DNA of 64,000 nucleotides from positions 4,774,001 to 4,838,000 of the forward strand of contig OW818688.1 in NCBI GenBank assembly GCA_942493265.1, read 5' to 3'. Both the position numbers and the translations under genes were made by a program. The notes under the pieces were generated by a model. The model worked only from the letters and a program-made list of their open reading frames with translations, did not search any database and had not been told where the DNA came from. This document shows positions 8,307 through 16,700 of this stretch, one piece after another. This stretch comes from UBA12481 sp942493265 (GTDB lineage: Bacteria; Bacteroidota; Bacteroidia; Bacteroidales; UBA12481). The first letter of the stretch is position 1, and every line of letters starts with the position of its first letter.

Positions 8307-9470
8307 ATGAGGTCACTTTTCTCATTAATTTGCAGATTATTCCCAAAACTTTTGGTCATAAGCTTTTTAATTCCCTGTCAACCAGTGAAATGTCAAAATG
8401 GTCGACAAAGTGAAATCCACCTTAGTATCAACCCTTCACACCTTCCCCAATTTGCCAAACTCTCAGAATTGGTTGAAAGTTTAAGAATTCTTCCTTTGGA
8501 AACCAGCAAGTTTAACTTAATAGGTATTACGGAAAAAGTTTTCGTTGGACAAAAGGACATATTGATTGCTACTGGTGGAAGTAAAATAGACCTTTTCCGA
8601 TTCAGTTCCGACGGAAAGTTCCTCAATAAAATTGGCAACCAGGGTAAAGGTCCCGGAGAGTATATATATATCAGAACCTTGCAAGTAATGAAGGATTCAT
8701 ACAATGTTTATATTGGCGGACCGGTGATGCCCAAAATCCTGGAATATTCATTCGATGGGAAATTTATACGAGAAATCCCATTCGCTAATGACTTGGGTAC
8801 TGCAACCCTTTTGGATCAAAATCGTATTGCCTTTACCAGCTGTATGGATTATGAAGTCAGGGTCGCTAATATGCTAACCAGGGATACGCTGAAATATCTA
8901 AAAATAGCTCCGGGAACAAGAACGAACCTATGGGGATTTAGTGGTGATCCTTCAATGGGATTCTTTTATACTGCTTTCGGGCGCGATACTATTTGGAAAA
9001 TCGGACCGGAATCAATGTATCCAATAATCATTTGCAACTTTGGTTCGGGTCATTATTCTCAAGATGAAGCCAATGCTCGCGGTGGTTCAGGTGGGTATCC
9101 CCCTGGAAAATTACTAATTGGCGGCGGAGTAATTTATGGTTCAGGGTATTATGCATTTATGTTGGGTCGTGAAGACACCAAGAAAAAGTTCTCCTATTGC
9201 AGCATGCTAGTTAAGGCTGGGACAGGCGCAACATGGCACCTCAAAGTCGGTCCAGAGAGTGATGATATACTATTCTGCACTTCCACCTATTTCCAAACGA
9301 TTTCTGCATCAGGAGAATGGGTGTCTGTAGTCGATGCATATGAGCTCATCGAAGCGTTACCTAAGATTAAAGAAAACACTAAATTCAAATACCGCCAGGG
9401 ACTCATACAGCAAATTGAAAAACTGACTGTCGATGATAATCCAGTCCTTGTATTATATAAAATGAAATAA
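8307..9470 (+). CDS. Six-bladed beta-propeller lipoprotein (paralogue of 21433)
   Basis: The 387-residue precursor has a lipoprotein signal: hydrophobic LLVISFLI followed by P-Cys24-Q. The body shows the family signature LVESLRILPLETS, then GNQGKGPGEY (about 112-121) and repeated blade-like strands such as ILEYSFDGKFIREI and DTIWKIGPES, ending IDDNPVLVLYKMK-like (VDDNPVLVLYKMK). These are predicted outer-membrane or periplasmic lipoproteins of Bacteroidota with unknown ligands. The gene is about 65% identical by eye to the one at 21433-22599, and both have the QPGDCEFY-type tail both upstream and downstream, so the whole unit was duplicated. It lies inside the tRNA-Arg island. Confidence 0.8.
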   Translation: MRSLFSLICRLFPKLLVISFLIPCQPVKCQNGRQSEIHLSINPSHLPQFAKLSELVESLRILPLETSKFNLIGITEKVFVGQKDILIATGGSKIDLFRFSSDGKFLNKIGNQGKGPGEYIYIRTLQVMKDSYNVYIGGPVMPKILEYSFDGKFIREIPFANDLGTATLLDQNRIAFTSCMDYEVRVANMLTRDTLKYLKIAPGTRTNLWGFSGDPSMGFFYTAFGRDTIWKIGPESMYPIIICNFGSGHYSQDEANARGGSGGYPPGKLLIGGGVIYGSGYYAFMLGREDTKKKFSYCSMLVKAGTGATWHLKVGPESDDILFCTSTYFQTISASGEWVSVVDAYELIEALPKIKENTKFKYRQGLIQQIEKLTVDDNPVLVLYKMK

Positions 9471-9502
9471 ATCTGACCTGGTGAAAAAAACGAAAGGTCG
9501 TA

Positions 9503-9646
9503 ACCTGGACGATTGCCGACCCTTCGAAGCTGGATTTCTTTACAGTTTATGAAATTGATAACAATCATTACATCCTTAAAAACAGAAGCATATCACTTCA
9601 ATATCAGGGAGTTCAGCCTGGAGAATGCGAGTTCTACGGTGTCTAA
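9503..9646 (+). pseudogene. C-terminal coding tail fragment, copy 2
   Basis: Close copy of 8067-8210 (VTWTIADPSKLDFFTVYEID, QPGECEFYGV, stop TAA 9644-9646). The frame is open only from TGA 9482 and has no start codon, so it is a 3' fragment. The 9471-9780 gap holds nothing else I can support. Confidence 0.5.
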
Positions 9647-9780
9647 ACATATTGATAGCAAAAGCTGAATTGACTTTTTGAAGTACAAAGAAAAAGTATG
9701 ACATTGCTTAATTAATTATCCAAAGCACTACATGCCGATTTTGCCCGTTAGATCATCATAATCAACCCCTAACCGAATCC

Positions 9781-10965
9781 ATGAGGACTTCAAACCTAAT
9801 CGTAATGGCCTGCATTTTCTGCATGGCTTGCACCCGTCCAGCGTTATCTGACAAAATATTCATCGATCTTTCAGATAAAGTTCAAAGGTCCGAAGACCTG
9901 AGTCCGCAAATTGAGAAAGCTGAATTCTTTCAGATCGCGATGACCTCGCCCATTGAATACCCGACCAACCTCCGGTTAATGAACGACCGCATTTATTTTG
10001 TTGATCGCGGCGGGAGCGGCCGAACCCGAATCAATTCCCTCGTTGCCATCGATCTTAAAGGCAAGATTTTATGGAAAAACGATAAAAAGGGAAAGGGTCC
10101 GGGTGAGTACCTGTATATTTCCGATCTGACGGTCCTGCCAGTATCCGGCCAAATCGTAATCAACGATTCATGGGCCCAAAAGCTAATCTTCCTGAATACG
10201 GATGGGAATTTTCTGAACCAGATTGCGTTTAAAATTCATACTAAAGGTATGGCTGAGATCGGTCCTGGTTCGATTGTTGCCAATGTGGCTAAAGGCAGCG
10301 ATCCTAACAATCCTGAACAACTCATGAATTTTGATCTTGTTTACCTGGATCAAAAGTGTAATCCTATTAAAAAGGCTCTCCCGAACAAGCATAGCGGATC
10401 GGATTGGTTTTGGTTTGGAGAAACCCTGTTGCCGGGAAAAGACCAATTGCTCTATACCAATACACTCACCTATTCAATTTACGAGGTTACAAGTGAAGGA
10501 GCGTCACCAAAATGGACTTTGGATTTCGGAAAGTTTAATGCCGATACCACTCGTTACCTGTATGCGAAAGCAGCTGCTGATGGTCCGATGGAAGCGTCAA
10601 TGAGCGGAAGCTCAAAAGAAGTTTTAGCATTTCGGGTGATCCATTCGGCAAAAAACCTTTGGGTTTTGGTGCCGCACGATCAAAAGATGAACTTGGAAGT
10701 CATCAATAAAAAAACCCATGAAATCAGTCATTACCGAAAACCGGAAAAGACTGATTTTATCTATAAAGGGATTCCAATCCCGATTTTTGAACTGACTCAA
10801 AACAGGGAAATCATCCTGTTTACATTGACTGCGCTCGAGGCAAAGGAAAAATGGGTTGCATTATCAGCCGGACAAAAGACAACAGCTGATCCCAAATGGC
10901 GAAAACTCATGGAAAAAATTGATCCGGAAGGGAATCCGGTTATCGTTGCAATGACATTGAAATGA
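9781..10965 (+). CDS. Six-bladed beta-propeller lipoprotein (394 aa)
   Basis: Starts MRTSNLIVMACIFCMAC, giving a lipobox with Cys17. The diagnostic DKKGKGPGEYLYISDL lies at about 101-116, preceded by blade strands (INSLVAIDLKGKILWKN) and followed by further strands to the end GNPVIVAMTLK. It is a distant relative, not a recent duplicate, of the 8307 and 21433 genes, sharing the K-G-P-G-E-Y motif and the D-x-x-G-N-P-V-I/L ending. The function is unknown; probably surface or periplasmic. A short copy of the QPGECKFYLI tail follows its stop directly. Confidence 0.75.
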   Translation: MRTSNLIVMACIFCMACTRPALSDKIFIDLSDKVQRSEDLSPQIEKAEFFQIAMTSPIEYPTNLRLMNDRIYFVDRGGSGRTRINSLVAIDLKGKILWKNDKKGKGPGEYLYISDLTVLPVSGQIVINDSWAQKLIFLNTDGNFLNQIAFKIHTKGMAEIGPGSIVANVAKGSDPNNPEQLMNFDLVYLDQKCNPIKKALPNKHSGSDWFWFGETLLPGKDQLLYTNTLTYSIYEVTSEGASPKWTLDFGKFNADTTRYLYAKAAADGPMEASMSGSSKEVLAFRVIHSAKNLWVLVPHDQKMNLEVINKKTHEISHYRKPEKTDFIYKGIPIPIFELTQNREIILFTLTALEAKEKWVALSAGQKTTADPKWRKLMEKIDPEGNPVIVAMTLK

Positions 10966-10970
10966 GTCTC

Positions 10971-11006
10971 TTTCAGCCGGGTGAATGTAAATTCTACCTG
11001 ATTTAA
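10971..11006 (+). repeat. C-terminal coding tail fragment, copy 3 (short)
   Basis: Twelve codons reading FQPGECKFYLI and ending at TAA 11004-11006, starting five bases after the previous gene's stop. Its last bases overlap the end of the recombinase remnant on the other strand. The flank TTTAAGTTTT resembles that of the 22607 copy. Confidence 0.5.
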
Positions 11007-11380
11007 GTTTTCCCGAAAACATCCATTTCACGATCCAAATCGTCAGTAATGATATGAGGATAAATCATGGTCATGCTGATATTCGAGTGCCCGAGCAGCT
11101 TTTGCAGCGCTGCAAGATTATTAGTTGCATTCAGAAAATTTGTCGCAAAGGTGTGCCGGCCAGAGTGCCAGATAACTTTTTTGGAAATCTTCGCATGCGC
11201 CCAAATCAACTTGATATACTTTCGCATCCTAGGCTCGGAAAACAAATCGAATATTAATCCCTTCTTCCGGGTGCCAGATTCATCCGCAATCATCTCCAAT
11301 GCCCCAGGCACCAAAGGAATCCGGATCTGACAGCAATGCAATACGTCCGGAAAGGAAAAAATCTGCCAATCTGTATGCAA
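11003..11380 (-). pseudogene. Tyrosine recombinase (integrase), C-terminal catalytic remnant
   Basis: Only 125 residues remain of a family normally 300-420 aa. The catalytic core C-terminus is clear: HSGRHTFATNFLNA gives the H-x-x-R pair, LLGHSNISMTMIYPHI gives the second His and the nucleophilic Tyr, and the tail DDLDREMDVF follows. The N-terminal SAM-like and core-binding domains and the first catalytic Arg are missing upstream, where the frame breaks near 11380. The remnant lies about 60 bases from a tRNA-Arg 3'-end copy (11440), the usual position of an integrase next to its attachment site. It is probably non-functional and marks an old integration event. Confidence 0.75.
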
Positions 11381-11439
11381 ATCGTATGCACAAAAAAAAC
11401 ACTTACTGGTTTGATCCTTGTAAGTGGCTGATTTTCAGC

Positions 11440-11466
11440 GAACCTGTAGAAACTCATTTGATTTCC
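11440..11466 (+). repeat. tRNA-Arg 3'-end-like attachment remnant, copy 2
   Basis: GAACCTGTAGAAACTC followed by ATTTGATTTCC matches 13727-13753 with three differences over 27 bases, and its first 16 bases match the 3' end of the tRNA-Arg gene at 23296 with two or three differences. It sits beside the recombinase remnant. The rest of 11381-11714 shows no gene. Confidence 0.55.
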
Positions 11467-11714
11467 TTCAAAACCTTTACTGCCGCTAACTTACATGAAA
11501 TTCCATAAATCCGTATGTGATGTGTTTGTGATGTGATTTCTTATGGTGTTAAAAACCTTTTCCAATAAAACTGGATGGATCCGCTGGTGAACAAAGATCG
11601 CACTTTTCTTCTATAAGATAAGGTAATCGGACCCAATCGGAAAAAGTTGTATTTTTGAGTGAATGAAAAACAAGATAAAGGATTATTACCAGTTGATCTG
11701 TAAAAGAAAACAAA

Positions 11715-11972
11715 ATGCCTGAAGTTTCAAGATTCTATGGGATAGTTATTTATGTTTTCTACGATGAACATAATCCTCCGCATTTCCATGCCGAATATGC
11801 CGGGAATAAAGCTTTGATTACCATGAGAGATGGCATCGTGACCGGACAAATGCCCAAACGTGCTTTGAAGTTGATTTTTGAATGGATGGAAAAACATCAG
11901 GATCAATTGATGGAAGACTGGGAATTATCGATCAAAGGTGAACCTTTAAAAAGTATTGAACCATTAGACTAA
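11715..11972 (+). CDS. DUF4160 protein (85 aa)
   Basis: Short complete protein with the family hallmarks YGIVIYVFYDEHNPPHFHAEY (the P-P-H-F-H-A core) and a C-terminal helix rich in acidic and Lys residues. DUF4160 genes almost always precede DUF2442 genes, as here (five bases apart). The pair has been suggested to be a toxin-antitoxin-like module, but no activity is assigned with confidence. A possible 19-codon ORF overlaps its start from 11664 and is not called. Confidence 0.85.
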   Translation: MPEVSRFYGIVIYVFYDEHNPPHFHAEYAGNKALITMRDGIVTGQMPKRALKLIFEWMEKHQDQLMEDWELSIKGEPLKSIEPLD

Positions 11973-11977
11973 ATGTT

Positions 11978-12247
11978 ATGGAATTAATCTGGGTTACTTC
12001 AGCAGAGCATGTGAACGATTTCAAAATACGTGTTTGGTTTAATGATGGAGCCGTTAAAACCGTCAATCTTGAGAAGCATCTTGACAAACCGGTTTTTCGA
12101 CCACTTAAGGATAAAACCTTTTTTAAAAAATTCCGGTTGAATCCGTTTACAATCGAATGGGAAAACGGTGCTGATTTTGCGCCTGAGTTCCTGTACAGAA
12201 TAGGTCAGATGGATGAAGATAAGCAAAGTCACAACAGGCTGACATAA
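11978..12247 (+). CDS. DUF2442 protein (89 aa)
   Basis: Typical DUF2442: N-terminal beta strands (LIWVTSAEHVNDFKIRVWF), NDGAVKTVNL, LKDKTFFKKFRLNPFTIEW and the conserved W-x-N-G-A-D-F-A-P-E-F-L-Y ending. The domain often binds DNA or acts with the neighbouring DUF4160 protein as a paired module; its precise role is unknown. It is encoded just downstream of the DUF4160 gene and is probably translated from the same message. The propeller lipoprotein gene follows after about 130 bases. Confidence 0.85.
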   Translation: MELIWVTSAEHVNDFKIRVWFNDGAVKTVNLEKHLDKPVFRPLKDKTFFKKFRLNPFTIEWENGADFAPEFLYRIGQMDEDKQSHNRLT

Positions 12248-12380
12248 TTTGGGTGCCCGATGTATTTCAGACACCAGTGAATTTCATCTTGGATTATTGA
12301 CCATTATCAAGGGACTTCTTGATATCTGACCTATGTCGAAGCTAACAAAGCAAAATCTTATCTACTTATTATTCGGAGGA

Positions 12381-13592
12381 ATGAATACCCAAATCTTTCT
12401 GATTTTGGTTTGCAGTTTAATAATAGTGGCTGCCTGTAATAATTCTTCAAAAGTGAGCGGGGATATTATTGTCCTAAATGGCATCGAAGCCGTCAAGAAC
12501 ACAAAAGAATTAAAGTTAAGCGACATCGCTGAGTCTATTGAATATGTCAAACTTGAAACATTGCCGGAATGTTTAGTTTCCGAGGGAAGTTTTGTAGTTG
12601 GGAAAAAGTACATTGTTTGTTTTAATCGAAAACCGGGTAACGTTTTACTTTTTACCCGGGGAGGGAAATTTCTAAGAACCATCGGAAGCAGAGGGAAAGG
12701 GCCTCAGGAGGTGGAATTTCCCACAAATGTTGACCTGAGTCCGGATGAGGATCGGATTTTGATTGAATCTCTTGGATTCCCCGGCAAGGTAGTCGAATTC
12801 ACCATAGAAGGGAAATTTATAAGATCCAGTCAAATTCCTTATATGAGTGAGAGTGGAATCAAATACTTTGGCAGTCAGCATTTTATTTATTTACAAAACA
12901 GGTACTACAGGGACAGCTTGAACTACCCTCGAGTAATCGTTCTTGACCATAACTTGGCAAATGCTAAAACTCTATACAAAATCGATAATATACCCAATCA
13001 CGATCGTAAAGCTGCCTATCAATTACGCAGCCTGATGGGACGAATGGAATCCGGGTTTAATTTCCGGGATTGTTTGAATGACACCCTCTACTATGTTGAC
13101 GAAAGTTTGACCATCAAGGCTAAATATACCATCAAGGTTGGGAAAAACAGACCTTCACATGCATCAATGACTCAGATCGAATGGGATTCTTATCAGAATG
13201 ATATAGAAATGATTAATGAGGTGAATGATTACGTTTTCATGCTGGCTCAAATCGATGGCAAACGTGCTCACTTAGTTTATGATAAAAAGAGCGGCGAGAT
13301 ATTTTCTTTGATCAAGCAATCAAATTGTGAAGGAAAATCCATTTATGGCTATGGCCTCACCGATGATCTGATGGGGATGGAACTTTATTGGGCCTGGGAT
13401 GCATTGGATCTTCGTCTGAATTTTATTTCGGAACCACTTGAAATGACTGCTCTGAAAGAACTTGTCGAAACAGAATGTTTTAAAAAGAATGACCAACTGA
13501 AGACGACCAGTTACCGAGGCAAATTAAAGGAACTCGTAAATAATAGCTCGATTGATGACAATCCCATTCTCCGGATCATTCATCTAAAATAG
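12381..13592 (+). CDS. Six-bladed beta-propeller lipoprotein (403 aa from ATG 12381)
   Basis: The open frame begins at ATG 12333, but ATG 12381 gives a compact lipoprotein signal (MNTQIFLILVCSLIIVAAC, Cys19) and is preceded by GGAGGA, so I prefer it even though the spacing is short. Family features are LSDIAESIEYVKLET, RGKGPQEVEFP in place of the commoner G-K-G-P-G-E-Y, ILRIIHLK at the end after SIDDNPILR, and blade strands throughout. It is a third lineage of the propeller family in this island. Exported or surface lipoprotein with unknown ligand. Confidence 0.75.
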   Translation: MNTQIFLILVCSLIIVAACNNSSKVSGDIIVLNGIEAVKNTKELKLSDIAESIEYVKLETLPECLVSEGSFVVGKKYIVCFNRKPGNVLLFTRGGKFLRTIGSRGKGPQEVEFPTNVDLSPDEDRILIESLGFPGKVVEFTIEGKFIRSSQIPYMSESGIKYFGSQHFIYLQNRYYRDSLNYPRVIVLDHNLANAKTLYKIDNIPNHDRKAAYQLRSLMGRMESGFNFRDCLNDTLYYVDESLTIKAKYTIKVGKNRPSHASMTQIEWDSYQNDIEMINEVNDYVFMLAQIDGKRAHLVYDKKSGEIFSLIKQSNCEGKSIYGYGLTDDLMGMELYWAWDALDLRLNFISEPLEMTALKELVETECFKKNDQLKTTSYRGKLKELVNNSSIDDNPILRIIHLK

Positions 13593-13629
13593 TTGTGCGC
13601 CGGTTTGTGACGTCTATTTCAAGGAAGTT

Positions 13630-13753
13630 ATGATTGTTTTTGATTATCAATCTCTTACAATTCTCCAAAACGTACCTGAAAACAAAAAGTCTTCATATAT
13701 CTTATTGATAATGAGGACTTTTCAGTGAACCTGGAGAAACTCTTTTGATTTCG
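13630..13753 (+). repeat. tRNA-Arg flank repeat, copy 3 (hairpin plus tRNA 3' end)
   Basis: Contains TTGATTATCAATCT, the hairpin AAAAAGTCTTCAT / ATGAGGACTTTT at 13685-13722, then TGAACCTGGAGAAACTC at 13726-13742. This is the same order and spacing as the tRNA-Arg downstream flank at 23190-23311. The sequence beyond 13742 departs from the tRNA, so only its 3' end is present: an attachment-site footprint. Confidence 0.65.
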
Positions 13754-13776
13754 GAGAACCGCTTATTCCTGTTGAG

Positions 13777-14229
13777 CTACATCGATTTTGAATTCTCCTC
13801 GGGGGGCGTTTTGGGGGTCGCTCCGGCCGTTATTGTCCCTAACGTGCAAATGGACTCTGCCGCCTTATGAATCGCCAGCGCAAGGTTAAAGAATCCGGTA
13901 GATTCAGCCACAGTCGGCTTTCCGTCCGGCAACAATCCCATCTCGCCCGGATACCGGGAATCGATATACAGGTGATCCAGTAAAATCAATGAATCCAATT
14001 CAACTCTTGATTGTTAAATTTGCTTCACCTGGTTATATAAAGTTTCCAGGGAGTGAGTCTTGATGAATCCCAATTCAAATTCCTCGACGATAGCCTTGAA
14101 CGACTTCTCGATAGCCTGCTGGGCGTGAAAAGCTGAGAGATGCGTCAGGTTCTCAATGGTGACAATTTCCTGAATGAGGAGTAGGTCTCCTTCGGCGCTT
14201 ATCAGCCAGTCCTTAACTATGTTTTTCAT
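13777..14229 (-). pseudogene. HEPN-domain protein split by an in-frame stop
   Basis: Reading from ATG 14229 the protein has the HEPN opening MKNIVKDWLISAEGDLLLIQ and the helix HLSAFHAQQAIEKSFKAIV. An in-frame TAA at 14014-14016 interrupts it. The same frame continues with DSLILLDHLYIDSRYPGEMG and LLPDGKPT, which is the conserved C-terminal block of this HEPN subfamily, and stops at 13777. So a single nonsense codon, with no frameshift, splits an otherwise normal HEPN gene. It overlaps the end of the nucleotidyltransferase gene by 17 bases, the standard MNT-HEPN toxin-antitoxin arrangement. The last residues (after ESICTL) look replaced by unrelated sequence. Confidence 0.75.
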
Positions 14230-14554
14230 ACAGGACCTTACCTTTTGAGAGGAGTTCGCGTGCAAAGAGGCTGTCTATTTCGATGAATTTCTGGTGCATC
14301 GGTTTGGTATGGACAATCAGGTCCACCGGAAACTCTTTCTTGATATCTGAAATTGCCTTTGAGATTCTTAGGTAGATTTTACTCTTTTCTGAGAAGCTGG
14401 CGGGAATATTTTCATCCCCGGTTACAACCAGAATATCCAGGTCGCTGTTGATGTTCGGTTCCCCGTAAGCGTAAGAGCCAAAAAGGATAATCTTTTCAGG
14501 CTGAGTTGCCAGGAGTTTATCGATTAATAGCGGTATGTATTTGGCACCAATCAA
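14213..14554 (-). CDS. MNT-type nucleotidyltransferase antitoxin (113 aa)
   Basis: Carries the minimal nucleotidyltransferase signature ILFGSYAYGEPNINSDLDIL (G-S-x10-D-x-D) at about 23-43 and a later Asp in FPVDLIVHTKP. Such MNT proteins pair with HEPN toxins and can inactivate them by adenylylating the HEPN partner (family knowledge). The gene looks complete and ends inside the start of the HEPN gene. Because that partner carries an internal stop, this antitoxin may be a leftover. Confidence 0.85.
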   Translation of the reverse strand: MIGAKYIPLLIDKLLATQPEKIILFGSYAYGEPNINSDLDILVVTGDENIPASFSEKSKIYLRISKAISDIKKEFPVDLIVHTKPMHQKFIEIDSLFARELLSKGKVLYEKHS

Positions 14555-14664
14555 AATCCGGATAATTATTAAGTTAAACGAAACTCACACCACAAAGGTA
14601 AGAAAAACATTAACTTAGGGGTACCAGAATAAACCGCGACATTCCATGAAATGGTTGCAGTATT

Positions 14665-14680
14665 GTAACTTTTAAGTTAC
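14665..14680. promoter_or_regulatory. Inverted repeat, probable operator of the XRE gene
   Basis: GTAACTT-TT-AAGTTAC is a perfect 7-bp inverted repeat about 85 bases before the XRE coding start. Regulators of this type usually bind such a palindrome over their own promoter. Confidence 0.4.
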
Positions 14681-14764
14681 CCTTATGCAAAGAAAATCGA
14701 CTTGAAAAACATCAGGACCATCGTAGCCATCAGCAACATTCGACGAAAAGAGAAAGGGCATAAT

Positions 14765-15070
14765 ATGAAAACGGAACAATCAAATGTAAAATCGTGGACC
14801 CAGATAAAAGACGATGTGTTTGGCAAACCGGGTACCACTCGAAGAGAGGAACTTGATCGTGAATTGGATTCATTCAAAATAGGTTTGCTAATCCGCCAGG
14901 CGAGAGAAGCCAAGCATATGACTCAGGAGGAATTAGGGAAGGTAATTTCAAAGAAAAGGAGTTTTATCTCAAGGGTGGAAAATGACGGAAGTAACATGAA
15001 CCTGAAAACCTTATACGAAATCGTCGAGAAGGGGTTAGGTGGAAAAGTGGAAATAGCAATAAAAATTTAG
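14765..15070 (+). CDS. XRE-family transcriptional regulator, HigA-like (101 aa)
   Basis: ATG 14765 is preferred over the upstream ATG-less extension at 14702 because the protein then begins MKTEQSNVKSWTQIKDDVFG, the usual start of this subfamily. The helix-turn-helix runs IGLLIRQAREAKHMTQEELGKVISKKRSFISRVEN in order, so the recognition helix is around SKKRSFISRVE. It resembles the protein at 22826, which is preceded by a recognisable HigB remnant; no toxin remnant is evident here. Probable orphan antitoxin/autoregulator. Confidence 0.8.
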   Translation: MKTEQSNVKSWTQIKDDVFGKPGTTRREELDRELDSFKIGLLIRQAREAKHMTQEELGKVISKKRSFISRVENDGSNMNLKTLYEIVEKGLGGKVEIAIKI

Positions 15071-15184
15071 CCATTTGCCGGACCGGAACAATTGACAATA
15101 TCGACTACTACCGGCATGAATTTAAATCCTGTCAACCCAGTGAATTGGTTAAGAGTGTGGAATACATTCAACCGAAATCAAAAT

Positions 15185-16504
15185 ATGAGCCGAATAACTC
15201 TGTTAACACTCATTGTTATACTATGGTCAGTTAGTCTGGCCGGACAGGAGCCTGTGATCATTCGCGGGAAGGTAATTGATGCCACGACCGGGGAGTTTCT
15301 GCCATATGCCCATGTCGTGATTAAAAACAAGCAGATTGCCGCGATTGCGGATGGCAATGGAATATTCAACCTGCCTCTGAATGAGGTAAAGACTGACGAA
15401 AAGATCCTGATTTCCTATGTTGGTTACTTATCTGCCGAATTCGTTATTGCATCCTATATTTCCAGGAGAGACAGCCTGATCAGGCTTAAACCCAAGGCAA
15501 TTGAATTGAAGGAAGTTGTAATATCCGCCGGGAAAATTGACCTGCCAAAATTAATGGAAGAAACAGCCAGATTATATTCAAAAGGTATTCGTAAAACCCC
15601 GCATATCGCCAAAGGACATTATCGTGAGAAGGCCAAAATCAATAGCAAATATGTTATGTACGCAGAGAGCATAGGATATGCCGTTTATAATGGTCTTGAC
15701 AAACTTCACAGCGGGTATTCATTCTTCTGTGAGAATACCCGAAAAAGTGAAAGCCCGGCAGTTTGGAGAAATCTTGCCGGGAATGGCAGCACCAATAAAG
15801 AAAAATTATCAGACGTTCTGTCCAATTCAGGAGGCACCTTCCAGATATTATATCAATGTGAAAACTATGGGCCAATCTCAGAAATCTATACAAAGACATA
15901 TACGTATCACCTGGATTCCACGTATTTCGTTGCTAACCGCAAATATTACGGAATCGGCTTTATGAAGGGTGACGAATCCGGATCAATTCTAATAGACGCA
16001 GGAACGAAAAACATTTCGAGCATCAGGTATTTCTCAAAAACCATGAGCGGCAGACCCATGGCTAAGCCGGTGAAAGGAGATGCAAATATTGAGTTTATTT
16101 ATCTTGATAAGGTTCCCTTTGTCAACAAGGTATCCTATCATTTCAATTCAAGCAATCTCGAGTATTGGAATGAATATCAAATGCTGATACAAAAATTCGG
16201 ACATTTCGCATTTACCATGAAGGATTATTATTCAATGATTTGGTACCAGGGTGTTCCATTCATCGAATATAAGCCGGACCTCTGGAGTCTGCATTCCATT
16301 CAGCCTGATCCGGACTTTCCGGCCATTAGCGACCAGCTGAACACGGACAGGTCAACACTTGACCAACAATTCCTGGCTAATTCAGGCAAATGGTGGATCT
16401 CTGATTATCAGAAAATGTCGATGGGCAGTCAGGGCCCAGTTGGTTTCACCAAACAGGTTGAAATTTCAAGGGATCTGATAAAACGGCTACTAAGATTTTT
16501 CTAA
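15185..16504 (+). CDS. CarboxypepD_reg-like secreted protein (439 aa)
   Basis: ATG 15185 gives a clean signal peptide (MSRITLLTLIVILWSVSLAG, then Q). Residues 25-115 form the carboxypeptidase regulatory-like domain common at the N-terminus of Bacteroidota envelope proteins (IRGKVIDATTGEFLPYAHV, GNGIFNLPL, LISYVGYLS, LKEVVISA). The remaining ~320 residues are a beta-rich region without recognised domain but with the layout of 'carboxypeptidase-like regulatory domain' proteins that lack a TonB plug and barrel. It probably sits in the periplasm or at the outer membrane. It is single-gene and inside the tRNA-Arg island. Confidence 0.7.
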   Translation: MSRITLLTLIVILWSVSLAGQEPVIIRGKVIDATTGEFLPYAHVVIKNKQIAAIADGNGIFNLPLNEVKTDEKILISYVGYLSAEFVIASYISRRDSLIRLKPKAIELKEVVISAGKIDLPKLMEETARLYSKGIRKTPHIAKGHYREKAKINSKYVMYAESIGYAVYNGLDKLHSGYSFFCENTRKSESPAVWRNLAGNGSTNKEKLSDVLSNSGGTFQILYQCENYGPISEIYTKTYTYHLDSTYFVANRKYYGIGFMKGDESGSILIDAGTKNISSIRYFSKTMSGRPMAKPVKGDANIEFIYLDKVPFVNKVSYHFNSSNLEYWNEYQMLIQKFGHFAFTMKDYYSMIWYQGVPFIEYKPDLWSLHSIQPDPDFPAISDQLNTDRSTLDQQFLANSGKWWISDYQKMSMGSQGPVGFTKQVEISRDLIKRLLRFF

Positions 16505-16700
16505 TGAAACAGGCCGGTGATTATCCGGCTTTTGTGAACCTTCAGGTTCAGGCTCCTTGTTGATTCGTCCTTAAGCCGGAATTGGGTGCAACCTGACCTG
16601 CCGGTCAAATCCGGACCGTCGGAACAAATTTACAAAACAGGTCGCTGATTGCTACCCAAACCGTATCTTTACCGGTTATTTCAACTTGCGGTTCCTTTTG

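Noticed and set aside
11664..11722. 19-codon ORF overlapping the DUF4160 start
   Set aside because: Too short, no ribosome-binding site and no known leader for this family.
15104..15230. Out-of-frame peptide SCQPSELVKSVEYIQ before the carboxypeptidase-regulatory-like gene, resembling the start of the propeller lipoproteins
   Set aside because: The similarity (C-Q-P then S-E-L-V-x-S-V) is short and has no start codon; it may be a remnant but cannot be supported alone.
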